From positions 186,001-250,000 of the forward strand of contig VDMD01000032.1 in NCBI GenBank assembly GCA_007026445.1: DNA of 64,000 nt, in the 5' to 3' direction. Positions 10,807 to 22,094 of the stretch are shown here, piece by piece. The position numbers and the translations under genes are program-made. How positions within the stretch are numbered: position 1 is the stretch's first letter; every line of letters starts with the position of its first letter. The DNA comes from Schizophyllum amplum. Its lineage: Eukaryota > Basidiomycota > Agaricomycetes > Agaricales > Schizophyllaceae. The notes beneath the pieces are model-generated. The model was given only the letters and a program-made list of their open reading frames with translations, was not told the origin of the DNA and did no database searches.

Positions 10807-11166
10807 ATGCAGCTCTTCAACATCCTCTTTGCCCTCGTCCTCTCTACTGTCATCGTGGCAAGCCCCTTCGACGCCAGGGACACCGACATCGACCAAGACC
10901 GCACGAACTGCGAGCTGGGGAACATCGCACGCGGTCAGATGGCAGGACAATGCAGCCCCCAGTGAGTGCCCTGGCCCAGTATCCTGAGCACAGCTTACGC
11001 TCTCGTGCACAAACGCAGAGCCGCTCAGCAATGCTGGAGCTCCTCCACTAACTCGGACGATATCTGTGTGTACAACTCGACGTCGAAGAGGTGCCGCAAC
11101 GCGGACAACATGCGTGCGATGGGAGTAGCGTGCACGCTATGCCAGTGCTACAACCGCCCGAAGTGA
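10807..11166 (+). CDS. Small secreted cysteine-rich protein, copy 2
   Basis: Exons 10807-10961 and 11019-11166 with a 57-nt intron encode 100 residues. The signal peptide differs from copy 1 (MQLFNILFALVLSTVIVAS), but the mature part after it, with eight cysteines, is the same. The mature-coding differences I could see (about three bases) are all synonymous, while the intron has three changes in 57 bases. This points to selection on the mature peptide. It is secreted by prediction; target and function are unknown. Confidence 0.8.
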
Positions 11167-11970
11167 ATGTCGCTTGTACGGCAAGATTTACTATTATAAC
11201 GTCTCTTGCTAAGTAAGACAGATGGTGACTTCTGTACTCGGGCGCTGGCATTTCTATGATGACCCTTTATTTATCGGCTATATGTCTATTTATTTTCTTA
11301 TCCATTTTGGCTCTACTCCTACTGAACCATTGTCCACTGTTGCGGGTACTCCAACCGACAGCATGCAAGAATTCAGAAGACCGATAGCCCCGTGGGGCCG
11401 GGACGCCCTTGAATCACGTCGGACTACATTACGCATTGCTCCGTGAGCACGTCGAGATTGCTTGCGTCAATCGTCGCTGAAGGTGGACTTTCACGGCTGC
11501 GCAGCACTGCTGGCATTCTATCAAGACCAACTTGTGCGAGATCTGACGCGACGACCTCACAGTACCTTTGACCCAAGGTTTTCCGGGGCAGCGCTTGCAT
11601 GCCAGAAGACTACCGGCGCACTGTGCGCTCATGTGAAATTGAACGTCGAAGCTGGTTAAGCTCCTGTCGTCAGCGGGAGCTACAACGTCGGCACTTTAGT
11701 GCGCCTGCGCTCCTGTACACCCATTGTTGTCGCTTGTTTGTTCACTTTCTGATGCCTAACCCATTTTGCAACGAAAATATGCCGCGTAGCGCACCTCTTC
11801 TCCGCTGGAGACGTAGCCAGAATATCTAGTAGACCAGTATGTGCAGGCAGAGAGCGATTAGATCCACATTATACAAGTGTACACTAAGGTCGTGACTCAT
11901 CGTCAACGCCGCCAGGCCAGCCGACTGCGCGTGTCATACGCATGCATGCGTGATTGGCATCGTCGCGCAC
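11167..11970. other. Intergenic
   Basis: Includes the end of the right duplication arm to about 11354. The rest shows no supportable gene; short open frames have no family resemblance. Confidence 0.4.
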
Positions 11971-12614
11971 TCACATCAACCCATTGAGCTTGCGTTCCGC
12001 ATAGAGCCTCCTGAAATACGGCGTGTCCAGCTTGATCTCGCCCTTCTGAGGCGAGAACTCGCGCCGGAACTTGCGGTCGTAGATTACCGAGTAGAACCAG
12101 CTGGCCTTTGGAGGGGCCGCGCGCTGCACGGGGGGCTACGTCAGTGGGGGAGGCACTTGCGTGACAGCAAGATGAAGAGCCTTACCGTGCGCGTGCGGCG
12201 GGTGGCGCGCTGAGGCGGGCTGGACGCCTTCATGCGCGGGGGCGTCGGCCGAACGTACCCCTGGCGCCAGTGCCCTTTGGAGTCGCGGACCCACACTTGC
12301 TGGCGCGGCTGGTGGATCGAGAGAGGTTAGAGGATCGTCAACAAGATCGGGGGCGATCCGAAAGCGAAGCGCATTATTCAGCGCCAGAAAAGGCGCCGGG
12401 CGCGAACAAGCCCGCGATGCGATGCGCTACTAACCTTGAACTGATATGCGATCTCTTCGTTCAGGTCATCGTACATCTCATCCTCATCCGTGGACGCCGC
12501 CTGGGCGATCCAGCTGTCCCATTCCGTGACCGCTGATTCGGTGCGGAGGCGCGGAGGGGACACGGATGCGGACGTGCTGGCGGAGCTGCTGCGTTCCATG
12601 GTGGTCATTGACAT
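11971..12614 (-). CDS. Small conserved-looking protein of unknown function
   Basis: Three exons, 12614-12435, 12308-12186 and 12135-11971, all joined in phase 0, give 155 residues. Each junction has clean GT-AG ends and the first intron has a CTAAC branch-like site. Exon 1 is Ser-rich then acidic (STDEDEMYDDLNEEIAYQF). Exon 2 is basic and Trp/Arg-rich (QVWVRDSKGHWRQGYV). Exon 3 reads SWFYSVIYDRKFRREF and ends KLNGLM. The aromatic and basic composition suggests a folded protein, but I do not recognise it. A TATATAAAG box lies about 120 bp upstream. Confidence 0.65.
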
Positions 12615-12731
12615 GTTCGGAGTACGATGAAAACAAGAGTTGAGCGCTAAGATGCGAGAATCGGTTTACTAGCGCGGGCGGCGGGACGAGAGACGGGGGA
12701 GATTTGATGGCGCGAGGACCGCACAGGCGCC

Positions 12732-12740
12732 CTTTATATA
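12732..12740 (-). promoter_or_regulatory. TATA box
   Basis: TATATAAAG on the minus strand, about 120 bp upstream of the start codon at 12614. Confidence 0.45.
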
Positions 12741-14459
12741 TGTTCCGAGGCCAGTGCCTCGTGCTCGGCCCCGCACGCCGAGGAACTTCTTCATTTGGAA
12801 GTACCGGCGCCGGCTGAAATGCCGAAGGCCATTGTCCTCGCCACGTGTTTCCTTTTCGACCCCTCCCTTTGTCTCTTTTGGGCAGCTGGGGCCAAGGGCA
12901 ACATGAGAAGAACGGAGACGTGTCATTTTCGGATGAATGCCACTGTGAAGGGCGCTGGGTTTCCTGTTGAGTCCTTGTCGCGTACAGCCCTCGCTGCGCA
13001 CAAAATGAGCTCGGCTGTGCGCCACTTGCGCGCCTGTTGTCTGCCACGCGTCACGCATGCGTTTCGCGCACCAAAAGGAAGCACAGAGCGTGTTGTCTAA
13101 CAGCAGGTCGTCTACAAAACAGTACAAACCATACACCTTCCACTGGCTGTTGTACATAAGAAGCGCTGCGCGTGTATCAGCGAAGCATACACGTCAGGCG
13201 CCTAGCAGTGCAAAGGGGTTGTCGAAGGCCCAAACGGGATCTCTTTGTTTGATTTGCTGGCCACGGGGATCCTTGAGATCATTGGGAGATGTAAGTCGCG
13301 CGCATAGCGGCAAGCAGTGCCGAGTCATCAGTAAGTAAACGATCGTGCATCATGAACAAAGATGAAGTACATCTGTAATCACTGTAATCAGTGAGGCGTG
13401 GTCGTGGAAGCTGATTGAGCAGCAACAGACGATGTACCTATGCAACAGCATATCTATCACACGAGCCGGTCATCCCGTTTTCGTCGTCAACGTGAAGCGT
13501 CGAGCCAGGCTTCAACAGCGCGTCGAATTATAGATGTGACCGGCCGAAGTGGCTTGTACTGCCGAAAACGGTGGCCGCACACCGCTCTACCCGTAAGAAG
13601 GAACGCGCGGCAATGCACGAGCTGGTTTGAGCAGATTTAAGCGGTAATGTACTTCCAAATCGATGTAATATCGGCGTACATCTATCGACGCATGCAGCGC
13701 AGCGCCCTCATCGATCGCTGTATCGTTGCAGTCGTCCGTTGTAGTCAGAGTCACGAGAGAGCTTCCAGTGGGTGTAGAAAAGCGTGTGCGTTTGATGATG
13801 GAATGAACCGTCGACACGAGGAGTATACGCATGCACCAAATCCGATGGTGCTTGTCGTCCTTCACAGGCAAATTCCTGAGATCGCGGCGTCAATTGAGAT
13901 GAAGAACAGCCGGGACAGTCCTGCTAACGAGCCGTGCGAGAGCGTGGGGGTGGGAGGGTGTAGACCAAGGGGAGAGCGAGGAAGCGAGGGCAAAAAGGCG
14001 TATCGCAAACTAGAACGGCAGCGTCCGAAGCGTATGTATCGTCGCAGGCACTAGGAGTTCAGTTTCAGCAACGTCCAGTAAGCGAAGCACGCCACGTACA
14101 GCTGAGGTCCTATCTATCAATCGAGGTATCCAGCGGCGAGCGCAAGTGTATTTGCATATTTGGCGATGTTGCTAGGAACATTCATTTGCTCAGTGCTTCA
14201 TACAGTTTGTTGACGAGGCGATAGGGGCTGGTAGGGGACTTGGCCGTGCGTGAGCAAGAACTTGAAGCAAGAAGGGGGGAAGAGGCAAGTGACGCTTTGG
14301 CTGTATTTGGTCGAGCCACGCCTATTGTATACGGCCCGGTGCCCGTCATCGCGATCACATGATCATGGCCGCGTTGTCCTCGACGTCCATCATCATCTCT
14401 ACTCCGTCTGCTCGTCGTCCAAAACCGCAGCGCTCTGACCCGTCTCCGCAAATGAGCTC
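12741..14459. other. Long intergenic stretch
   Basis: About 1.7 kb upstream of the 155-residue gene. Open frames on both strands are short and show no family features. A minus-strand end reading YRLVNKLYEALSK at about 14182 looks mildly coding, but no start or splice structure could be built. Confidence 0.35.
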
Positions 14460-15715
14460 CACGGTAGCTCTCATTGACCGGGAACACAAGGACCAACAAT
14501 GCATCGAGAAGCTTCGATCGGCGGCGAACTAATCCCACGCGACCCTGTAGCCGCCCTCAACGTCGAACGCTACCCATTTGGCATCCTGTGATTTCTACCG
14601 CGCAGCTTCTGCGGAGAGATATTGAAACACTGAGTGATCGCTTGAGGACGTCGTCAATCGTTTGGATGTCGGTCGGATCGTGTATAAGGTGCGTAGCCGT
14701 ACTTCCTCTGCCAACCAGCATCCTGACACATAGTTCAGTACATGCGATCCCCTCTATGGATGGAGCGCCTGTAGACTTATTGATACCTTCAAACCTGCGA
14801 GCGACGAGCAGCGCCAGAACGGAAGCGCGTTTACGCGCCCCGCTCGCGAGCTGAGGCGAAGACGAGGGTCTACTTCTTAGTGCTCGAAGAGAGTACGTTG
14901 CAAGGGCTCATCTCGCAAGCTCTTCTGCTTGCAATACGATGAAGCTGTGCGCTCCCGTTGCGGTGTTTTATCGTCACGGTACGCTCGCGTCTCTGCAGCG
15001 AGACCTACGGACGCGCTGCCAGATGATTGGCGTTGAAGCGGGCATTCAACAAGTCCTCCTCGCTAATCCGACTGACCGTATTGCTCAGGCTACCTCATAG
15101 GACGTGATCGTGAATTTGCTGAGAGCCGGCGCTGGAGGAAAAGCCTCTCGCTCGCTCGATCTGTGTCTCAGGTGAGATCCTGTGTTCTATCCGAGTTTAA
15201 ACGACCCGCTCTCCCATTTTGTCCTGGTCGCTGATGTTCTTGTAGTTACAATGAACTCGCTGTGCATGACCTTACTAGCTTGAAGATGTACGCCAGATTC
15301 GCGTGTGGCAGTCGGTGCCACAATTGTATGACATGGTGAGTGAGCCGATGGTTTGATACGTCGCCGCTGAATACTGACGAGGCGATATAGACAGACGAAC
15401 CGTTGATCACGGAAGACTCTGAGCAGGAATAGCCAGCATCGGCTGAAAACGATCAAGCAGGTAATGGAACAGACTAGGCGGCGACGCTGAAGGTGCGGGG
15501 CATATGCGCATGGGGTCGGTTTTGCTGACTATTCTGCTAGGCGACCCGATTTGAGATGCTGCTCCGCGACGGTAACGATGATCTGTCAGTCATTGGCTTA
15601 ATCCTTCCTTTGAAGCTCGAGTTTGGTTCCGGCTTGGAGTGGCCGTCGGTCAAGTTGTTCATGCGGGAGGCGCAGGTCAGTGAAGACCCTGCGCGCCGTC
15701 GGGCTACATGATCTT
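14460..15715 (+). pseudogene. Degenerate coding-like tract
   Basis: Several short plus-strand segments look coding and are separated by intron-like GT...AG pieces, but they do not join into one open frame. Examples are ASIGGELIPRDPVAALNVER (about 14505-14565), LLRRDIETLSDRLRTSSIVW (about 14605-14665), DVRQIRVWQSVPQLYDM (about 15283-15333) and LKLEFGSGLEWPSVKLFM (about 15610-15665). In-frame stops interrupt the chain (for example near 15100). It may be a decayed gene or one with a structure I could not solve. The family is not recognised. Confidence 0.35.
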
Positions 15716-15985
15716 TATCAGTACGACGAATTCATTCATGGTGCATAATTCATTGTTGTCACTGATGTGATAGACTTTCGATGTGCAGGTCTGGTGCAGG
15801 TGCAGTAAAATAGCGACATTATGGACAGAAAGCGGCGCGTATTTTGAGTTATTTGGCACACTCTGATCGAGATCATCGATCATTTGCTCATTCCCCCTTT
15901 TACCCCTATCACACTTCTGACCAGCTTCTCATCACATCTTCGGCAATATCTCTTTGTGTATCCGCCCCCGCCCCCGAATCTCGAC

Positions 15986-17662
15986 ATGCACCGCGCACTG
16001 GACATCGCAGAAATTCGGGACATGATATGCGCCGAGGTACACTCTCAAGCGGCGCTCAGGAGTCTGTCCCAAGTCTCGAGATTGGTCCGACTCATCGAAC
16101 ATATATATCTGGAAATCCCTGAAGAGCCTCGTCCCTCTCCTCCAGCTGATGCCCGCCGACGCCTGGCGGATGGACCGTATATCTGAAAGACCATTCCACG
16201 TTTTCGTAAGTGACTCTGACGACCGTTTCGATTGATTTACTTACCGATATTCAATAAGGGGTTTACCAGACCGCTCACTCCACTTGACTGGGAGCCCGTC
16301 CTCAAGCGATCCGTTTTGGTCAAATATCTGGAGCAATATTCCTACCCTATCAGCATCCAGCTTGGCGAAGGCAGCATGGAAGCCATACGTCTTTGTCCGC
16401 CACCCTCCACTCTTCTGCCTCGCCTACGGCGCCTCATAACCATCAATCCCTCTCGGCTTGACATCTTCTTCGACATTCCCCTCGTCTCATCGGTCACGAC
16501 ATTGATCGTTCCTGGAGAATGGCCAAGCTCAGTTGGTTTCGCGCGCGTCGCTGCCGCGTGCCCAGCACTGGAGTGTTTCTGCTGCTCGTCGTACGATCGA
16601 ACGCCCTCGTGGGCTCCGGAATTGGCCAATGCCCTTGCTGGATGGCGCGCTCTGACAGGCGTCAGTCTTAGCATTGGAGAACACTCACTACCTCTTGTTC
16701 TTTCCTCTATGGCATACCTGCCGATGCTCTCCTCCCTGACCCTTTGTCGTACCTCCATCGACGTCTCACAAGGCAATCTCACCCTTCCTCCCGAGTCCTT
16801 TCCATCAATACAGCGTCTCATGCTGCAGGGCTTCAAGCTGTCCGCTGCGAGCACGATATTATGCTCCTGGAGTATGCGCGCTATTGGCATGCTGACCATA
16901 GAACCCGCTTCGAACGGCTCTCCAGAGGATTTCCTGCATACGATGCGCTGCATCCGGGACCACTGTGATCCGCTCGAACTCTACGAGCTCACAGTCGTGT
17001 ACAAAAAGCGAATCATCGGCGGGTGGCCGCTGTGTCTCGACTATCTAACTTCCCTGTCATGTTTTGCCAACATGGAGGATGTCAAAATTAGTGGACCAGC
17101 AGAATCCGATATAGACGACGCCGCTTGCGCGCAGCTCGCGAAATGGTGGCCCAACCTCGACACGCTCTCGATTGGATCGCATGTTCGCCACCTCGATCGC
17201 CGGCCCTGTACGCTTACGGCGCTGACATCCTTGGCGACGAATTGTCCTCATCTCAGCCGGCTAACCTTACCTATGACCGCCGTCGTCGTCCCGCCGGTCG
17301 ATATCACGGCTGAATTGGTCGAAATCCGTCACAATAGTTTGGCGTATCTCAATGTCGGAGATGCACCCATCGATGATCCAGCGGCGGTCGCGCTCTTCCT
17401 ATCGGCGGTCGTTCCGAATCTCGTCGACGTGGAGTATGAGGGGTACGATATAAACGACGATGACGACGACGAGGCCGCGGAGGACGGTCGGGCATGGGAG
17501 ACGAAGGAAAGGGAGCGTAAATGGGCTACAGTCAGCGATTTGCTGCCCCTCATGCGGAAGAAGGAGATGCAGATGTGGGACCTCAGTCGGGTATACTACG
17601 GATCGTTGCTTCCGGGCTTTGACCATTCTCTTATACAGGCCGAAGGGGAGTCGGCCCTGTAG
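15986..17662 (+). pseudogene. F-box paralogue with a 2-nt frameshift in exon 1
   Basis: Member of the PEIRH/ICAE F-box family. Exon 1 starts at 15986 (MHRALDIAEIRDMICAEV). At about 16079-16082 the expected SRDW codons read AGATTGG instead of AGAGATTGG, a loss of two bases in a GA repeat. After this the correct frame continues as NIYIWKSLKSLVPLLQLMPA up to a normal donor at 16206. The intron is 16206-16258, and exon 2 (16259-17662, 467 codons) is fully open, starting GFTRPLTPLDW. Exon 2 being intact suggests a recent lesion or a sequencing error. If real, the F-box is lost from the product. It is the first of three tandem paralogues. Confidence 0.7.
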
Positions 17663-17951
17663 ATGTTTCTCCGTTCCTCTATCAGTAGACGTTAAAACCT
17701 CTCGCCGCACGCAGCCATATGTATTTGTGACTTTGTACTAGGCGGGGAACATCCGTAGTGACCATTACTGCCTGTACGTGGAAATGCATGTAAGCTGTGG
17801 CCACTGGCCCATAGCTTTGGCTACGGTGAAGTATCACCTGATCACTTCTGCGATTGATCGATCTGGCTTTGCGTCTTGCGTCCTGCCATCACCTTGGGCT
17901 AGCTACGACATTCGACTCAAACTCAACCTACAGCCGTATCTCTCAGACGAG
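17663..17951. other. Short intergenic spacer between tandem F-box genes
   Basis: Less than 300 bp between the stop of the first tandem F-box gene and the start of the second. No separate feature seen. Confidence 0.4.
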
Positions 17952-19558
17952 ATGCAGGACGCGTTACACGTTGCGGAAATACGCCACGCCATCTGCGCTG
18001 AGATGGACTCACGCGATGGGCTCTGCATGCTATCTCGCGTCTCCCGAGACTGGGGCGACGTGGCGAACATCTACCTATGGGAATATCTCACTAGCCTGGT
18101 TCCTATTCTCAACCTCCTGCCAACCGATTCCTGGGAGATGGTGCCCTTAAGTCCATGGGGCGAGCGGCGTATCTTCGTGCGTCAACTTTCCCCCAACCTA
18201 ATCTTAGCCTTATACTACACCAGAGTCTTACTAGACCGCTCACACCGCTCGATTGGTCCCACGTACTCAGACGGTCTACTCTAGTCAAAGTGTTGCAAGA
18301 GAGCCGGTTCATGCCGTATCCCACCATTCAGGAAGAAGCGCTCTCAACTATGTGTCGCTATCCGCCACCGTTCACTTTGCTACCACGGCTGCGGGACCTC
18401 TGCTGCCATTCAAATGATGGTCCAGAATACGCGCGGGCCACCTTCTACATCCAGTTCATCTCGCCGTCATTGCGGACTCTGCAAATCTATGGGGAGTGGC
18501 CAACTGCTGTCCGCGTCATATGCGTTGCTGAATTGTGCCCAAAACTCGACACGTTCGTCTGCGACTGCAGGTCGTTGGAAAATACCTCATCTGAAGTCAT
18601 ATCAGACCTGGCCCGTGCCGTCCTCGAGTGGCGCTCTCTGACCGATGTCAGTCTCGGCCTGGGACTACAGACGCTGACTACCGTGCTCTCTGCCCTAGCA
18701 GGGCATCTAGCCCTCCGTTCCATGACTGTTCGTTGCTATGAACGTCCTCAGGATTACCCTATTCTTCCCCAGGGCTCCTTCCCTTCTCTTCGACACCTCA
18801 CCTTTCGTGGCTGTTGGTTGCTTGTTGTAAACGGCATACTAGGCACTTGGACCGTGCGCCCCATACAAAGTATATCGATAACGATGGTCGATGACTCAAA
18901 CGTCTCCTCAGAGGAGCTCACGCATACGATGTGCTGTATACAGGAGCATTGTGAGCCTCTCGAGCTGCTCGAGCTGCTCCTCTACTTCGAATCGCAAGAT
19001 CCGGACGCGTGGCGACTTGGTCCTGAACATCTTGCGCCCGTCTCACATTTCTCGAATCTGACGCATGTCGTACTACACGGACTCGGGGACTGCGACATCA
19101 ACGGAGACGCGTGCGCACAACTTGCGCGATGGTGGCCTCGCCTGGAGTGCCTTCTGATCGGCCCAAATGCTCACCGTCGTGCTGCCAGACGGCTATGCCC
19201 GCTCGGTGTTTTGCATATCTTCGCTATCCGTTGCCCCAATCTCAGAGAGCTGGCGCTGCCCTTCACTGCCCACGAAGTCCCCGAAACTTCCTCGCTTGAT
19301 TTGTCATCCGAACGCCAATTAAACCTGACGAGACTCCACGTCAGCGACGCGCCGATTGAGAGTCCCATGGCGGTTGCCCATCTCCTAGCAGCGCTGTTCC
19401 CTAATCTCGGGCGCGTGGAGTATGAGGAGCTATTACACGACGAGGACGAAGAGGAAATTAGTTTGGACGACCGTAAACGGGAGACGACGCAGAGGGAGAT
19501 GGCCTGGGATCTAGTCCAGAAGACGCTGCTAGCATTGCAGATGAAGAAGGAGGAATAG
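17952..19558 (+). CDS. F-box protein, PEIRH/ICAE family, tandem copy 2
   Basis: Exons 17952-18176 and 18224-19558 with a 47-nt phase-0 intron give 519 residues. The start was chosen at the Met aligned with the paralogues (MQDALHVAEIRHAICAEM) rather than an in-frame Met 174 bases upstream. The F-box-like region is residues 1-75; the joined exon 2 begins SLTRPLTPLDW. The body has Leu-rich repeat-like units such as PFTLLPRLRDL, ARWWPRLECL and LGRVEYEEL, and an acidic region near the end. The frame is intact. It is likely an SCF substrate receptor with an unknown target. Confidence 0.82.
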
Positions 19559-20000
19559 ATGTTCACGAAGGTTTGGTTCATTATGAATCAGTGTGGCCTG
19601 GCTTGATACTCAGGACATGCACAGGCTTGAAGCCGGAGCCTTCCTATAAGCCCCATGAATCAGTTCGTGTGAGGGCATAGTCGACGGGTACTACGCAGAA
19701 CTTGAATTGAATCATGGAAGCAAAAATCGAATTTGATATCGGATAGGATCGTTTGTTCTAGCAGGTTGAACTCTCAGTCCGGATTGCTCGCTCAGCGCAT
19801 ATAATCACCGACAGTCCCAAATCGAACATGTTACGCGTCTCCGAGTCCCAGTCTAGATCGATACTTGTAATCACATGACCGCGTTTGGCAAGCACGAGAT
19901 TCATCAGAAATTCAAACAGTGCAGGATCACGTCTTGCATCCTGCCATCACCGAGCTGCAGTCAACTCAGACTCAACCTACAGCCGTACCTCTGAGACGAG
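19559..20000. other. Intergenic between tandem F-box genes
   Basis: About 440 bp. It contains the upstream region shared in part with the other paralogues (a tract reading as a pre-start segment that ends in CGTACCTCTGAGACGAG). No gene. Confidence 0.4.
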
Positions 20001-21616
20001 ATGCAGAGCGCCTTACACGTTGCGGAAATACGCCATGCCATCTGCGCCGAGATGAACTCGCGCGACGGGCTCAGCAAGCTATCTCGCGTCTCCCGGGATT
20101 GGGGCGATGTAGCGAACATATATCTCTGGGAATGCCTCGACGACCTCCTTCCGCTCCTGTGCCTTCTGCCAACCGACTGCTGGGAGATGGTGGCATCTTC
20201 ATCGCCCCTGCGGCGCGTCTTCGTGCGTGAGCTTTCCCTCTCAACCTAGTCTCAGCCTCACGCTTACTTTGCCAGAGTCTTACTAGGCCGCTCACTCCAC
20301 TTGACTGGGCCCCCGTACTCAGACGCTCCAGCCTGGTCAAAGCGTTGTGGGAGCCCGCATCCGGCAGGCCGCCCAGAATTGGATTAGAAGCTTTGAGAGC
20401 GATGTGCTGCTGCCCGCCGCCGTTCACTTTGCTACCGCGGCTACAGGACCTCAGCTTCCTTACTACCTACGACGATCCGCAATTCACGCGCTCCACCTTC
20501 TACCTTCAACACATCTCGCCGTCGTTGCGGATTCTGCAGGTCCAAGGGACATGGCCTACTGGCATCAGCTTCTTGCGCGTAGCCGAATCGTGCCCACGAC
20601 TCGACACCCTTGACTGCGACTTCACGTCGTTGGAAACCACTTCAAGTGGAATCGCATTAGAGCTAGCTGGTGCCGCCCTCATGTGGCGTTCTCTGACAGA
20701 CGTCAGTCTCGGCCTGGGGCGACAGGCGCTGGCTACCGTGCTCTCTGCCCTAGCGCGGCATCCGGCGCTCCGCTCGATGACCATTCGGTGTCATGAACGT
20801 CCTCGGCATCAACCCATTCTTCCCGAGGGCTCCTTCCCTTCTCTTCAGCATCTCATCTTTTTTGGCTGTTGGTTGCCCGTTGTGGACGCGATACTAGGCT
20901 CCTGGACCGTGCGCCCAATAAACACGATCTCAATAAAGATGACAGCCGGCTCAATCGTCTTTTCGGAGGAACTCACGCATACGATGCGCTGTATACAGGA
21001 GCATTGTGAGCCACTCGGCCTTCTCGAGCTGCTCCTCCACTTCGAATCGCAATACCTGGACGCGTGGCGACTGAGTCCTGAACATATCGCACCCCTCTCG
21101 CATTTCTCAAACCTGGTACACGTCGTACTGCGCGGACCCGGGAACTGCGACATCGACGCCGACGCATGCGCACAACTCGCGCGATGGTGGCCTCGCCTCG
21201 AGCGCCTTCTGATCGGCCCGAATATTCAGCGCCGCGCCGCCGGACGGCTTTGCCCACTCAGCGCACTGCGCGCCTTCGCCGTCGGTTGCCCCAAGCTCAG
21301 AGACCTCATGCTGCCCCTCACCGCCAATGAGGTCCCCGACGTCGACTCCTCGCCCGATGGGACGTCTGTACGCCAGTACAGCCTGATGTATCTCAATGTC
21401 GGCGACGCGCCGATAGAGAACCCGGAGGCGGTCGCTCACTTCCTGACGGCGCTATTTCCTGATCTTCAGCGCGTGGAGTACGAGGAGCTAGTAGACGACG
21501 AGGAGGAACAAGAACTCGATATTCCCAGTTTTCAACACAGTTTTCAACGAAAGACGTGGAACAGGGTGATGACTTGGGATAGAGTCAAAAAGGCGCTGTC
21601 GGGCTTGCAGGTATAG
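20001..21616 (+). CDS. F-box protein, PEIRH/ICAE family, tandem copy 3
   Basis: Exons 20001-20222 and 20276-21616 with a 53-nt phase-0 intron give 520 residues. The N-terminus is MQSALHVAEIRHAICAEM, and exon 2 starts SLTRPLTPLDWAPVLRR. It closely resembles the gene at 2.07-3.68 kb and the pseudogene at 33.3-34.9 kb, including ARWWPRLERL and YLNVGDAPIENP. The frame is intact. Together with the SDR gene that follows, it forms a two-gene unit mirrored at 31.0-34.9 kb. Confidence 0.82.
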
Positions 21617-22094
21617 GGGTGCATGAAAGTCCGCTGTACTCAGAATACATGTTGCCGGGCTGATCTCGACATGGTCGAGCCTGCAGTTTTAGGTTGTTTC
21701 CCGAGGACTGCGATATACAAAACGCTCTGTAATTAAATTATGGGAGACGCGATCGACGGGCAGGTCTGCATGAAAAGCAACCTTGCTCATTGCTCAGCGC
21801 TCAGTGCTCATGTTCTGTGGCAATTTTGAAGGTAAGAGAAGTTGGCGCTGAGGCCTTTTGGTCCCGAGGACAAATTCGGGCTCACGGAGAAAGTACAATA
21901 CCTTCCTGTTATGGTCGCAGACATCTTGAACCCGACCACCATGCCTTGCTTGCGCTGCCGCAAAAGCGCCCTCCATACCCTGGCACAAGGCGGATAAACG
22001 CCGTCGTATTGCTATAAAGGCTGCGGCAACATAGAAGCACGTGCCATTCTCCTCCTTTGTACTTTTTCCACATCTTTCGTCCTGCGTCGACAAC
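21617..22094. other. Intergenic, promoter of SDR copy 1
   Basis: Contains AGAAAGTACAATACCTTCCT near 21885, which recurs in inverted orientation near 33085, so this spacer belongs to the mirrored F-box/SDR module. A TATAAAG box is at 22013-22019. Confidence 0.5.
22013..22019 (+). promoter_or_regulatory. TATA box of SDR copy 1
   Basis: TATAAAG about 80 bp upstream of the start at 22095. The second SDR copy has the same box at the same distance. Confidence 0.5.

Larger units (their letters stand above)
9980..11354 (+). repeat. Right arm of inverted duplication carrying a small secreted protein gene
   Basis: Mirror image of 6837-8230. Recognisable blocks are GTGACCCCACGCGAG near 10000, GACCCCACCGTTCTGGC near 10170, the promoter, both exons, the 57-nt intron, and a 3' flank ending GTTGCGGGTACTCCAACC near 11354. 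Confidence 0.75.
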
